Assembly: GCF_000524195.1 (NCBI RefSeq) | Contig: NW_020170412.1 | Location: forward strand, 95,108-159,107 | Direction: 5' to 3' | DNA: 64,000 bases | From: Echinococcus granulosus | Taxonomy: Eukaryota > Platyhelminthes > Cestoda > Cyclophyllidea > Taeniidae | Shown here: positions 14,901 to 29,900 of the stretch, one piece after another | How the letters are laid out: every line of letters starts with the position of its first letter | Numbering within the stretch: the first letter of the stretch is position 1 | Notes under the pieces: model-generated | Told to the model about the DNA's origin: nothing | Databases searched by the model: none | Seen by the model: the letters and a program-made list of their open reading frames with translations, nothing else | Program-made: the position numbers and the translations under genes

Positions 14901-17900
14901 AAGAGGGGGAGGAGGGTTGGGGAATGAAAAGGGGGAGGAGAAGGAGGAGGGAAGAAATGAGACTATTTTAAAAAGTATACCAAAAGAAATAAACAGTCTC
15001 AAAAAAATAGTAAAAAATTGGAACTTTGGACTGCTTAAAATTTCGGGAGAACCGTCCCAAATATGAAAGGAGAATGAACTAAACCGATTAGTTTTATGGT
15101 CGTTAAATGAATACAGAAACACGGTTAAGAAGTGGATCTGAAAGGGTATTTCATATATATCCCCACGAGTCGGACCCCACACTGTAGACATTGTAACCCA
15201 CATTCAGGACGTTCATAAACGCCTTTTAGGAAATAACGACGGCGCAGCACGGAAAATTTGACTCCAGGAGGGTAATTCGAAAGTGCTGGGACAAACCTTG
15301 GTGAGTAAGGTGTTTTAGCAGCATCTAGAGACTTTGTTCTCTTGGTCCCGACTTCCCCACAGCAGGAACCGACATTGGTTTTACCGTGGGAATCACTTCG
15401 GGAGGATGGAACACCGGTGACGAGAGCGTTGGTGGTGGGAGTCGCAGTAGAAGCCGATTGACCGCTCCAGGAGGCCACTGCGGCTGCCATCACCGCGGCA
15501 TAGAGCGAAGACGACGATGAAGATGGTGTTGTTGTCGCTGTGGACGTGGAAGAGGGATCGGGCTTCAAGGAGGTGGCTTGCCCGCTTCGCCAGAAATCGC
15601 CGCCACCGACACCTCTGCCCATTGGATGTGAGGCTGTATGTGTGGGTGGAGGGAAGGTACCCAATTCACCTTTGAGAAAAGCAATTAACCAGCATTTAAA
15701 AGAGACACTTGGTAGCTATAGCACAATTCGATTTTGGACTCATAGCTCTACCAGATTCACTCAATCACATTTCCTGCTAGTCTTACGTTTTAAACCCCGG
15801 TCTCTCCGTAGAAAGACATGGTACTGTTGTATTGGAGTTTCTACACTTCGCTCGTCATCCCTGATTTGACATTGAAGGTAATATCAGTGATACACCAGAC
15901 CGTTTCAAAGCATCAGACTAATACGAAATTACGGCCAGAGATCAGACATGCATTACTACAAATCTTTGTCTGCGATTAGGAGCCAACTTATTGCGTAACT
16001 GTACATTCCTGCAAGCAATGAATGTGCAAAAAGTAAGTTTTTCTACAACCAATGGTTCAGAAATTGATGAGACACAGCACACTGGATACCATTGTATTTG
16101 CATTTGTAATTGTTAAAACATGAGTGGTACAAATAATTGAATCGTTCAAGAAAATGTGAAACAATTGCACTATGCACTACAGCTTAGTTCTGCCGTATCG
16201 GCACCCTTGCATTTCATTCGCATGGCTCCAGTTTGTGTTGGAGGTACTTCTAATAGAATGTTAATTAGGTCATAGTTAGGATGACAGGATCCTCACCTGC
16301 CCACGGCTTAGCAGTACTTTACTAAATAAGCATTTCTATCTATGCAAACAATTGATAAGTAGATAGCAAATACTGTCATCCGTTGACAGGTTAGAAACCT
16401 TCGAACGCAAACGCCACGATCACCGCGGTGCTCTCATCCATAACCGTCGGTATAAGACTTATACAGGCAACCACAATGCTCCAGAAAACACGATTAAGTG
16501 GCACTAGCCATTTTATTACGGATTCCCATTCACCAAGTTTGTTTTGGAAGTATCCTAGATAAGGCTCTTTTTCAAGCCCTAAGACTGGCGACTAATTCCC
16601 CATAAAAATCCACCTTTTTAGTGCATATAAGTCTTTACGGACGGTTCAGCGCCCTACTACTAGGCATACAAATCTATCCGGACACTAATTAAAGCGGGAA
16701 AAGTGATGCGTAGCGATAAAATTAATGCTGCTTTCTGTTTGTTTTTGTTGCATAACCAAGTTGATCATGGAAGAAGCACAACACTCCTGTGGCAGGGCCT
16801 CTAAATATTGTTTGTAATGTTGGATTTGGGGGTTAGGGAAATTCTCCATAAGATATACCATAAGTAAATCGGGTATGCGGATAGTTATTTGTTTAACCCT
16901 TTGTTTCGTTGACGCGGACTCTTTAAGGCTCCACCTTTGCATACTTGCTGAGCAGCATGGGCTCTGGGCCATGACAGTAGCCCCTAGCCCTTCTGCATGT
17001 CGACAATACGTATTCTGCCTAGTAGTAGGTCCTTTGTTGTCTTCAGGAAAGTCTTGGAGCGCTACTAATTGCCACTCACGATTTGGCGGTAAACTATTGC
17101 ACACATTTGCGGACATTGTTAAAAATAAAGTAATAAGTTTTCGGAAATTCTCAAACCGCACCCCAATAAATAACACTGTTTATTAAATCAAGAATCAAAC
17201 AAATTTTAGTATTTGTGATTCTAGTGCACACACGAAAACACCATGACAACTCGTTTCCGTTTGATCAGAACTTTTAAATTCCGTTAGTACTATCTGGGTT
17301 TATATTAAAGGTATCCGAGATAAAATGACGGGTCACAATCAAAGCAAATGTAAACTTGGTTGAAGACTTTTCTAGCTATGAGGGAGAGCAAACTCGTTAA
17401 AGCAACATGTCAAAGCCTATTTTAGAAATTCAAAAGACGGGCAACTGAATGGAAACATTAGGCTATTGATAGATAGAGGAAAGTTGCCAAATCAGATTTG
17501 TTCGATATTCCGCTTCGGGATAGAACCTATGCAGCGGACAGAAGCGTTGGGCCCACAGAAGATGGTATGTGTAATGGTCGGGTGGATGGATGGGTGTACC
17601 AGGAATGAAGTGCACTTCAAGCCGGAGCCCAAACTAATGCTAGTGTTAGCACTACCAGGCGTTCTTTCACGAGTCCACATTCACATGGAAATTGTTGGAG
17701 GGTGTTTGTGCGTGCTGCGCGTAGTATTTTTACATTCTGGTTTACATAATTAATCATTTTCCTCGTTGGCACGCACGCATACGCACGCACGCACCAACTC
17801 TAGGTCTGTCTTCGGGATGCAGTCCGTCGTCTATGTGCGTGCGCACGCCAGCGCACGCACGCACGCGAAGTGCGCACGTACCACCTCGAGAGAAGCGGAC

Positions 17901-20900
17901 GAGCGAGTTAAATCGAAAAGAGGAAAATGGAGGAAAAAAACATGTGAAGGAGTGAAGAGGCTCAAAGGCCTAGCAAAATTATCATTTTTATCCCATGTGC
18001 TCAGGTAAAAAGTGAAAACATACATTTGGCTGGGAAAGAGCCTATAATTGGGAATTATTGTGGAATTTTTTGCAATTAGCCAGTTTTAGCAATCCTGTGT
18101 GCTATCTCTAACTTTTAGCCAGTCCATACCCCCTGTTGTAGCGTAAACAAGTTCGGTCACGGCAAGTAGAAATGCTCTCCTTGGCATTTAATTAACCAAG
18201 CGAGAAAAATGCAAAGCACTGGCTCAAACCTCTAACGCAATTGGAAGGTAATTTTGCCGCTAAAAATAAGAGCTAAATGCAGTCGTCTAAGTTATTTCCG
18301 AATCTGGTGGCCCCAAAGACGTGGCATTAATGCTATGTCCAAATTCTATTCTCCAACTTTTAAAGTGACTCCACTTGGCTATTCAAATAAATTCACGGGT
18401 AATTCAGTATCTGAAAGTCTGACAGCTTATTCGAGACAGTAAATTGGGGCGTTTTGGTGAGTGTTTCCGCTTTGACACATAAAGTAAGCGAGCGAACATT
18501 ACTAGCCATCCATCATACCCGTCAGTCACAACAGTGCCCTTGCATAATCGTGAGCAAAGTCATTTCCTTTTGAAGGATGACATTAGGATTATGCTTTTTA
18601 TTTCCCTAAGACGTTGGTTAAACGAAGGGTTGGTATCCTCAAAAATAAAATAGACAGAGAGGGTTTTGAAATTTTTGTCCCACTTAGCGAGAATGCTAAA
18701 AACCTTGTACCACAGCCTCTTTGTGGTGGCTAAGTTAATCCAGAAGACCACACTATGGTTGGAAAACATAACATACAATAACAGAGAGGTATAATAGAGT
18801 AAAATCCCCGTGAATTTTGAAGAGACAATACCATGTGAAGGGTTTTAAGTGAAATCATGTACTTGTCAAAAACAGGTGAGGCTTTGTGTTGGCTTGGGCT
18901 TATATTCGGTTAAAAATTGCTGAATTAAGCAGAATCTGTATAACAAAACTGGATTCGTAAAAACGGGTCGCAGTTGGATACTGTTAGTCTTAGAGACAAA
19001 AACTACACCAGTTTCGGAAGTCATTCGGTTGATTGCAGGAACAAAAATACCTACCGAGGTTAGTCTTAAAGTAATCAACATCTGGATATACCTTAGACTC
19101 TCTCCAGGCAACTCCATCACCATCGACTGTTTTGATATAATGCTGTTGCAATACAATATTTGGACCATAAACCTGCGAAAGTCACAAGATTCCAGACAGA
19201 CACGGGAGCTCTGCAAAACCTCGGAGAAATGTTGCTTCATTTCTAAGTCAATAGGGGTACGTGATTAAAAATGCACGTTCAAAGTGATCTTAAAGCGGTA
19301 GAAACTTGCGAAAGACATACTTTTTAGCCCGCATCTATTCTGAATCGATTCCAAACAGCCATCAGAAAGCCGATCCACCGGTGATTTTCGAAGGGCCTCA
19401 TGCGTCCCTGAGGTGTTGGTGGCGGTAGCGGCGGAGAGGCCATGCAGCGGATTGTGATAGAATGGCATGAAGGGATTGAAAGGATTGGAGAGGAAAGGAG
19501 GTATTCGATTTCCCGGCTACAGCGGAATCAAAAGACGAAGATATGTAGTTAGAAATTGAGAATTTAAATAATAGGCATCGCATTCTCCGATCCACTTAGT
19601 CCACTCTCCTTCAAAAGAGAGCCGAACGAGATGTAACAAAGTAAGGTGAGCAGGCTCACTCACTCTCTCGTTGCCTAACTTTTTCGTCCCTCTTTCTTGT
19701 TCGAGCTGCCTTGTACCGATGAATCTCAGTAGTGGCAATGACTAATTGATACAAATGCACACATGCACAGTGTTCCAGTTTGAAGAACATTCTTCATCAG
19801 CAACGTCAAATAAACGCACACGTACACAAGCCGAGGCGAAAGAAGGACTTTCACTGTGCTTTTCACTCATTACAACAAAAAACACGCTCGAATTAATGAA
19901 ACCTAAGGGAGAAATGGATAAACGACTTCTAACACATTCCCAGGAAATCCGCCACTACAGCATACAAAAGAGGAGGTCTGCCGAAAGCTATGTTGCTCAT
20001 AGCCTAAAAAAATGTTATTAGCCTCTCATCCATTTGATTGCTTTAAACTCAGCGAAGCCGTTTGCGATAAGATCAGGGTGCAACCAATTATCGTAAACTG
20101 ATAAATAAGACACCGTAGATCTAATTAACATTAATACCAAAAAAATCATTGTAGTTTAGATACCTGGATGAAGCTCCACAGACACGAACTAAATTTACAC
20201 GTGTGTGCATGCAAGGGTGTATCCAATGTAGAGATAGGTCGGCCTTAAGATTTGTACATTGTAAGCAATCCATTGCTGGACGCTACACTAGATATGAACA
20301 CAAGTGCATGTGTAGACACATGAGAAAAAAGGACCACAGACGGCCCTGTCGAAATGAACCCTCACTTGCACCTTTGCCGTCATCATTGTCATCATCACAT
20401 TCGTCGTTCTCGTCGTCATCATCAGGCTAGCATCCAATATGGCAGTAGCACTCAGCGCGAGAGTGATGGTCCAATGAGTCACAAAAACAACTATCATCCA
20501 CTTTTTGACATCCATTACTGTTAGTACAGCAGATTGAAAAGAAGGGTCGCAGTAGAGTGAAGGCGGGGCAGTGAATACGTTGTAACACGTTGTTCCCCTT
20601 CAGTCCCCGCTTCACTCTCAAAATTATCGTAAAATGCATTTGATTGAGGTGTGAGATAAAAAATTTGTATATCGGATTTGTGGGTTAGAGCATTACTATC
20701 AGCAGGAGCATCGACATTTAAAGCTCGGATAAGTACGAGGAAGCGAAGACAAGTTGTAACGTTATCGCTTTACTTCACGACAGATGCCTCAAACTACTCG
20801 TTCAACCAAACTTCCCTCATAGCACTGCTGCTGCTACTGTTGCAACAAAAACCACCACCACCATCGCCCAACGCGGACGGGTGTCAATCAAACATCGAAG

Positions 20901-23900
20901 CTAAGGTTAATCAAATAGAGATGTCTCTGCGCCTAGGGGTAGCTAACTAGTGTTTGATTAACATCTGACACACGAAGCAAGGGCACGAGTTATCGCAGCA
21001 TTTTAGGGATGCTGAAAGCCAATCTTGATGCTGTATGTAGACAGGGCAATTCGTATACTGGCGTAATCAGGCGTTGCACCAATGCGGATTACGAAGTGGT
21101 GTTAGATGAACTTCACTTCTGTGCAGTGATGAAAAATGATTGCGTAGCGTGAAATTTTCACACAGACACTTCAAACAAAAGTAGATAAAACGCGATTGAT
21201 TTGGAGTTTGGCTCCAACTGGAGTGCGGTTTGAAAAGACTTTCAGAAGTGAAAAAGCTACCCATTTGATTGTGCACTAACTGGAATGATTGTGTGACACA
21301 AGCAGGATAATAATAATTGCTTTTGCGACAAGGATTTCATTAACACAAGTAATGGATGAAACCTTTTACATAAATTGTTATGTGGTGCGCAACTTTCCCT
21401 AGAGTCTGGAACGTCTTTGACCTTGGGATTGGTCGATAAGTGGCAAAGATGCACAAGTTACGACTAGCAATGTGGTCGAAGTGGTGAGATAAGGGGAGTA
21501 CGACACCGTCCTGCACCAAAGGTTCCATTCCTGATACTTGTTGAAAATTCGCTTGTAACACAATTTGAGACAAGTTCTAGGTAGACTTCATGAAAGCGCG
21601 TTATCGTCAAGTAGATTATTTTAAATGAAACAGCATCCAAAGCATGGGCAATGCAACCTTTAGTCAAACATTATTTCACTTCTTTCGACGCCAACATTGA
21701 ACCCTTCTAACTTACTGTAAACACTGATTCTCCGTGGTCGAAATCAGAAATAATCACTTAGTCTTCGCTGTGGGAAAGAGTCTTGGAAACCGGACATTGA
21801 GATGAGCACACAAGAAATTCAGTAAATCAGTAAAATTACTTATTTTGTGTTCATAGGCCTTTGAGTTAATTCGGTAGTCAGCATTCAGACAGCTTTCAAT
21901 GCCTAGATCCAAGCATTACCCAGAGGAGACTCCACATGTATTTCAGGAAGACTCTGCTCCTTCCCTTACAGTAAAAAATCTGCAAAATCAATTCCCCCTG
22001 AAGCCTGGTCCGCTGGTTCACTTAAAAAGCCTCTGGACTTTTTTGCTTGGACTGGTGTTAAGAGTATTAGCGACAGGCTTGCTCCTTGATAGCTACCATT
22101 AAAATCTTTATGATTGGTGTGAAAATGGATGCAGCCAGCTTGGGAGAGGGTTTGGTTAATATTCTTTTGCTTGATCCTACAGCAACACATTATTTCTATT
22201 CCAATGTATGCAATATACGACTGGAAGTGTGTTTCTGTACTTGTGAATGGAGCAAAAAAATCTACATTATTCCTATGATAGATTTGAAGCATAGAAATGT
22301 GCACAGTGGCGATAGCGACATCCGTCGGGGGCAAGGTGAGGGGAGGCAAGGGAGGTGGGAAGAAAAATAGAAAGAAAGAGAGCGAGGAAGAGGAAAAAGC
22401 GTCCATCAGATAAATATGACCACCAGAGGAATGGAAAAGTCTGCAAGGATTATATTTCCCCTTCGTAGCACAGTTGCAGCAACATCATGGAAAAATTTGG
22501 CCCGATGTAACCTCTCCTGCAGTAGCAAAGTCATGTTGCATCCTTTACCTCCTCCTACTCAACCTTTGATACCGGAAATTGAATTTACGGTGAAAAAAAT
22601 TGTGCTCCCAGATTATTGACGCGTAGAGAGGTTTTTTCCTAGTAACCTGAGAATTTGAAAGCACACGAAATGCATCGCTTTTGAATGCTGCAATAGAGCA
22701 TCAGTAAGGCACAAGTAAAGATGATAGGAGAGAGACAGAGACAGACTCAAGAAGTACTGAGAGGGAAAACTAATTAGTGAATGCCAATCGTCCTCAGTGT
22801 ATCCAGCCTATTCCCTCTCTCCGCGCAAAAGCAACGCTTTAATATTGAATGAGGGCTTGAAGAACCCACTCAAGAAATAGGTTACGAAAATGCCTTCATG
22901 AGGAGAACGCTAATGGGCTCGAAATGTATGCGCTATGTCGAGTACCCAAAGGAGCCAAAGAAGACACCACTCAAGTGGCGTTAAGTGGAGTTCTCAACCC
23001 AGGTTTTGCAGTCTGTTTCCTTCGACCTAGCAGCCAAAAACTCAAACCCATTCCTGTTAAGAGGAGGAAGAAGAAAATCGCTCGCGTTCGTCGGGTTATG
23101 GATGAATGAGTGCAATATGAGACTAAGAAAATCTTCAAGTTAGTTGAGTGAATGAATGAGTAGGATGCAGAGGAGAAAGAAAAGTACTAAGGTGGAAAAG
23201 CTCTTGCGAAATATGGACAACAACCACTGTGCTTTAGTCCATCATTAACTTTGTATGCATAAGCAAGATGAGAAAGGAAAACTGATTTGTCCAAAAAAGC
23301 AGGTACTTGATCTTTCTGTAATCACACAAGAAAAAAAGAAGAACAGAATTTCCGTTTCTTTAGTCACGTCAATAAACTAGTGAGAGTGGATCTAAAACCG
23401 CGAAGCGCAGGAACACGAGCAGTAAAAACATATTTTACAAATGGTGGGGAAAGTGAACCTCCTTTGGGAGATTTACTATTCACACAAGTAGTTTTGAGCA
23501 TGTGAACTGCTCCTCAGCTTTGCTTTTTAAACATTATGGAATGATAAAGAGGGTTTTTGAAATCGAATGGATCGGTTTGCATTAAATTAAGAGGCTAAAG
23601 CCTGTGCGATTGCAGGAAAATCGAAATTTCGTTTTCAAAAGATACCAGCCACAGCTTTCTGACACCACACACACACGCACACATTTAGCTGGCTGGCATT
23701 TTGCTTCAATCATGATCATCCATCTATCTCTTTTCCTCCCTCTCTCCGCTTCACTCTGTAGAGCTGCCAAGTATGACCTTTTGGCTTCACGTCTCTGAAC
23801 CAGAAGGATACATTGGATTAAACAAACACGGGCAAAGGCACATGCATATACGCACACCAAAAAAGTTGAAGTCGAGGGAGGATGGCCTTGACCATGGAAG

Positions 23901-26900
23901 AATTTGTGGATGAAGGAAGAGAGCCATCCATTGCCGCTTGAACTAGCACACACACACACACACAGAAATGCATACACAGAAAAAGAACCTTTTAACGATC
24001 AAACTTCATGTACATGGGAAAAGAGAGAAGTAGGATTACTCGTGCATACCAAAGTGTCCCTAGGTAGAGGATTCGTAAACATCTTTAATCAAATTGCTTT
24101 TAAAAATCTCCTTATTGCATTACCTTAAGCAACCGCATTCACTTATTCACTCTTTTAGAGCAACACTGGACATGCGCTTGCCTTATTTAGGCCCATTTAA
24201 CTCCTGGTCTAAGCCTTTATTGAGGCTAAGTTGCTTATTTTCGTGGCTGTTGAAATCGAACCAACAATCCCAAATGTGCCGTTTTGCGATTCTGATGGGA
24301 GATAATTCACCAGGCTTACAGAAAAGTTATTATATATGCTTGACAATACCAAAATATATCTTACCCAGAGTTTAGAACACGTCCCCATTACATCTCAACA
24401 CCTCAGTATTGACTACCTTTTACCATTAACACAATGGGGTACGGATGGTACCTTCAAAATGGGGTAAATGAGGATAAAAAGACACAAGACTATTGAGGGT
24501 ACAAAGACCAAAGTAAAGACAATTAGTAGAGGATAATAAAAAAATGTAAGTTTAATTGGAATTATTGCTACGATTCTTTAATCAGATGAGGCTTGTTGGA
24601 ATGTCATGCCAGTGATAGGAGCCCACACACACAAGCACATACACAGAGACATGCCACTTTTACACTTTTCATGATTGCTACGCTTGAGTTTCAAGCAGAA
24701 TAGATGAATGCAGTCTCTTGAAGTAGTTACAATACAGTTGCTGCGGAAAGGTCTTAAAGGGTACAGAAAAGCAAATCATAAACGGGTAGGAAATATCTCA
24801 AGAAAATTACCTAAAAACAAACATTTAAATCCAATTCACAAGATGGGAGCCTCCCTTAACACAAACGATGGTTATGTGTAAACGGCATTGGTGACCATAC
24901 ACGGATAGACTACTAAATCAGCCTCTCAACTTAAATTCATGTTTTGGTGTGAAGTCCGGGCCGAGTTGACACGATGCCACAGATGCCAGGTAAATAAATC
25001 TTACTGTGAAAGAGAAGCAAACAAGCGACGCAAGAGGTTTGAGCGCGTGCATCCGAGTACATAAAATGTCAAATAATAATAATGGCAAATTCGTGGTAGG
25101 AATTCACACCACTGCTGGGTCACTGCAAAAGCCTCGACCAAGCACACATACTCGACTAGCAAAAAACTTCACTCTTACCCCTACCATCCATCCACCAGAA
25201 GTCGTCGTGTGGCGAGAAAGCCCCCAGCGGGAATAGGAGGAGGGGAGGAGGGGAAAAGGAGGAAGGGGAGGGAAACAACTCGAGATTGGCACGAGATGTA
25301 GGCACGCTGTTTTCGTGTTTCCTTAGCCCTCCTCCGATGAGCATGAATAATTAAGAGGTCAGTGTGGGATGCGACAAGCCCCTTGGTGCGGTATGATGGT
25401 GAATGCCTGCGCGCTACTGGAAGAAGCGCACAAGTGTGAAAAGATGCGGAAGAAAATGTGGGGGAGGAGAGTGACGATACAGCAATCAGAATTTACTACC
25501 GCGTCCTCGTTTTGCATGAACATCTTTGGCGTTTCTACCTTATAAGCTCATAACGCTTGGCAATGCAACCCATTAAAAACGTCCAAAAGGTGATTGCATT
25601 CGTGTCTTGAAGCTGCATTGGGGTATGTGGGTGATTCGATTATAGCTTACATACAATTCTTTGTGAAGAGCCGCTTAACTGATGAGCGATTGAAAAGCCA
25701 AATTGTTCCCTATACCATAAATGGATTCATGACATTCATACCAACTTATTTTTTTTCTACTTTTTTTCTACGTTTATCCTGCATTACATGCAACAGAACT
25801 GCAAGATAACATAAATGAGCCATTAAAAGTTAAATTAGTTAAAAATCACCTGGACGGAAGGGAGGGAATAATCCCATCACAAAAGACGTTGTTGTTTTTA
25901 TTGCTGCTAGCAGTCTGAGGCAATAAATTCACTCCACGCCAATTTGTCCCAGGGATATCACTATTAATATTTATTCCTTCAAACAAGTCTCAAATAATAG
26001 AAAACAGGTGCCTCCATAAATCCTCATTACATGCGCCCTTTCCTCCTTACTCCCTCTCCTCTCCTCTCCCCCAACAAAATGAGTTATTTCGACAGGTATC
26101 TGGTTGGCTTGTGCAAGTCCCTCCTCTTGGCAAAAACGACACCGGACTCGGATTTATGGGGGCAGTTGAGACATGAATGACCGAATCGCATGAAGAGGGC
26201 TAGGAAATATTAGCAAACTTGAAAAATGGGCTGAGAAAATTAAAAAGGTTAGCATAAAGAAAAAAAATCAGATTTGAAAAGGCATAGCACAGTCATAGTC
26301 AAGTCTATCATTCATCCTAGAAGAAAATTCCAAACCCTGGCACTAGCATTGTTGGTAGCAGGAGTGAAAAAGAAGGTGCCAGAGGCTTTAATTAATGGCA
26401 AGGGTGTGTAACCGTGAGATATTGTAGTGAGTACGTAAGGGAGAGCGAAGCAATTGAAAAATGAAAGGTAGATTTGCTGCTCTACGTATCCAGCAATTTT
26501 ATTGAAATCGAAAAACCGAGTTTTTGTTATTATCTAACTGTTATCCTTGGTTGCTTGAGTAATAGGGGATGGTAAGGTGTCAAACGTCAGGTGTACCAAT
26601 GACGCTTCCCAAAGATGGTCCTCGGGAGAACCTACCTACCAGGTTTGATGAGTTGACATCTCTTGGGTGACAACTGAAGGAATCTCACAAGAATCTCTGC
26701 TAATTAATCGCGTTGATGCTAGTTGGAATATTTAAGGGAAAACCTCTCACGCACAACCTCTCCCTACATAATGATCGCATTAATCATTGTGGTAATGGTG
26801 CTTTTCCGGGGAATTGGAAATCTTTTACGCTTCAATGAAGGCATGCATGTGCATAACGTAAAAAATACGTTTCCATTACAGGACTTATTATGGTCACACA

Positions 26901-29900
26901 CAAAACAATAATAGACGTACGTCTACCAGAGTTGTACTTCTTAATCCATCACGAATTACACAAATTTTAACAATTTCAATTGGCTCGACTTACAATTCTA
27001 ATATAATACACTTTTACTAATGGGTTTAGGGAGATAAAAGCATCGTTTCCCAAAACCTTTGGAATGAAAGGCTTCAGCAGGTCACTACATAGGAGTAAGA
27101 AATCGCCAACACGCCTTTAGCATTGAGCTAAATCACATACATGAACACAAGTGGAAAAAAACAGCAAGCAAAGGTGGGTACGACATACACTTGGGGCAAC
27201 TGTGTGGGGATGAAATAGAAGGCCCACGCTTTTTCCGTTCCCTCTAGGAAGAGGTGGTGTCTTGATGCGAAAACGTAATAAAAATGCTCATCCAATTCTC
27301 GAGGAACAGAGACTTAAGGAACTCACAAATGTTGCCTGACCACGGTCATCAATTGCGGGGTCACGTTGGATCTCACTCCCTCCTCCCCCACCGACACTCA
27401 TATATCCATCGCCACTGCCGCCGGTAGCTGTCGGTGAACCGAAAGCCGATGTATTGGTGGCCAAGGGGCCCTGTGGCTCCCATGGAGGGGTATAGAATGT
27501 GGAGTTCGAGTGTGACGGAGCACCAGCAGTGGGCGAAGTGCTGGAAGAGGCGAGACCGCTAAGGAAACCGCCGCCAGGTGCGCTTGGACTGTAGTCCCCA
27601 TGGCAACCAGTAGCGGCAGCAGCCCCGCCGGTGGCAGAGAAGCCACAAACAGGAGAAGCGGAGGAGCGCATTGCGGCCATAACAGCAGCGAGAGCGGCTG
27701 GGTAGCCAGGCAGGAAATAGCTTGCAAACCGAGGATCCGTTGGCCATGGCATCTTGAGGACTGTGAAGTAAGGCAATAGGAGTAATATCAGCTTCGATTC
27801 TGCATCGAGATGGTGAACAAAAAGAATCCCACAAGTCAGCAAAGCTCCTTATCGGATGTTTTTGCGCAAATGCATGTCTGTATCGCAGTCCAAGGGCGTA
27901 GGACTTTCCCTTTCTTACCATTTGATTAGTCAAGGCTATAGATAGGGGAGAGTGACTGGCTGGGTTAAGGTCTGCTTCCGATTTTAAAAATCGCTTCCGT
28001 ACGGATAGACTTCCATTAAAGTCGTGCATTCGGACAGACTTAATTAACCTTCCTTCGCCTATCCCTCCTCTTATCGACCACTTCTATTAAGCACTATCAG
28101 CATCAAATTAGTTTTTATGGTGGGATGCATTGTCATCCCGTAAGCCAGCAAGAAAAATTGGCGGGGATTATTTTAACGCTGTATTTAAACCATCCTACGC
28201 ACAAGGCTGCTAAATGCCATGGCATAAACTCTCTTTCCATCACTTATATGAGATAGAGGATAAAGTGGAGGTATATTTGATCATTGAAGGCAAAAGATAA
28301 TGATGATTCGCATCAAAAGTCCATTAAGTGGAATATTGTCAAGGCAAAATTTTATCTCCCCTGTCCAATACCGTGCGCGTGTGTCTACTTTGCGATAGGG
28401 TGACTTCTTCGTCGTAAACACGTGCAAGATGCCATCCATTCTAGTTGTTGCAATTGAAGATGTTGTACCCTTTGAAAGCAAACATTTGAGCATCTAGGAT
28501 TGCCTCTTGGCTTCGCAAGACGCCTAAAATCATCTTGCGCAGGTGGTTATCAGATAAAAAATCACTATTGTGCTAGTGATCAGACCACATAAGACGTTTC
28601 TACTGAGCCTTTAGTTCAGGTAGGAATTTTTAACTATCAACTGCATAAATGAATGCGCGGGTCAAAAGACAGAGATGGGTGAATTGACTCTCGCATGAAG
28701 TATAGCCATGTGGTAAAAGTAGGCAGTGTACGCTGACCGTCGAGAGGGTTATATACGGCTCGGACCTTAGGTTTTGATCTATGGCTGAAATTTTAAGCAC
28801 TTATTCATCACTAAAAGTGTAGTTAGCATGTTTTGCAAACCTCCCCAACAAGGGTTTGACTCCTCTTTTACTACACTCGATGTGAAAAGGTGGTCTATTA
28901 TGAAAAACCATGCGCACGAACATGCATTTGCCTTCCCAGAGTAGCAGTAGCTATACCTCACCGGATGTGTGTATATATACATGACTTGATGATTTACGGT
29001 TCACCACAGCAGTAAACAACATGACAAACTTTAATAAATACATAATGTCCTTTAAAAAAGGACTACGATAGCATGTGACTTACTGGAGGATCCATTTCGT
29101 CCAAATAAATCGAATAGCCGTGGAACCTGAAGTATAAATATAGGGCGTTTAGCGTAAGACTAAACCTCCAAACGATAAACAAGGCATTGCACTTCCGTAT
29201 GTCAAATGGGCGATTCATATAAGGATGTAAAGCTTAAGAAGGATTTAAGTGCTGAGACCTAACTTCAGAATTAAAACCATTCCATCCGGTAAGGCCAATT
29301 GTAAAAGATGGAGTGACTGGCAGAAAACTAAGCACATTTAGGTTGAATTTGACAAATTTCACAGACTTGAGCCAATTGCCAAACTAAGAATCGGAATATC
29401 TTAAGAGATTTCATGAGGAGTTTAGTTGAATTTGCATTTATAATTGTTATTCAAACAGAATTGAAGTGGACGTTTGAGGAAGCCTGTGTGGTAGAAGCTG
29501 ACGCCGCAAAATTGTAGCAACCTGTTACTAAAAAATCTATTTTGGCACAACAACTCTTCCTCAGCTACTACCATTACCACTATAGAAGGAAAATAGGAGG
29601 GAGGGAAGGAACGGAGAAAAGAAGGAAGATCATGTCTGACTCAATGCTGAAATTTGATTGGCTGAAGCAAGTATTTTTCAGCTGTGATCAAAGTGGAACA
29701 CACGAAACTTTCAAGGCAAAAGCGGAAAAAATAAATTCGAGAATTTTTATTTCTACAAAGCCATTACATTGGAAGGCGCGATATATGACAAGATGAGTTT
29801 GGTTAAAAGCTTTACTAGTCCTCCTCGGAGCAGTTCCAATGTGCTCTAGGGTAAAGTGGTGTTATCTGACGTGGACACGAAGTACCTTTCATCAATTGAG

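Larger units (their letters stand above)
9112..15296 (-). other. TCF/LEF intron, 6.2 kb
   Basis: It contains no supported exon. It holds a 15-base A run (13329-13343), a GA tract (12215-12229) and a G-run cluster on the plus strand (14905-14935). Several 60-140 codon open frames (for example minus 14462-14881) have no domain and biased composition. Confidence 0.6.
15670..19320 (-). other. TCF/LEF intron, 3.7 kb, with one dispersed-repeat copy
   Basis: It contains a copy of the dispersed repeat (16870-17065) and GCAC/GCGC-rich alternating tracts (17769-17878). No exon was recognised. Confidence 0.6.

Noticed and set aside
27398..27727. 109-codon frame overlapping the TCF/LEF linker exon
   Set aside because: Shadow frame of the Gly/Ala/Ser-rich exon; it has no phase match with the neighbouring exons.
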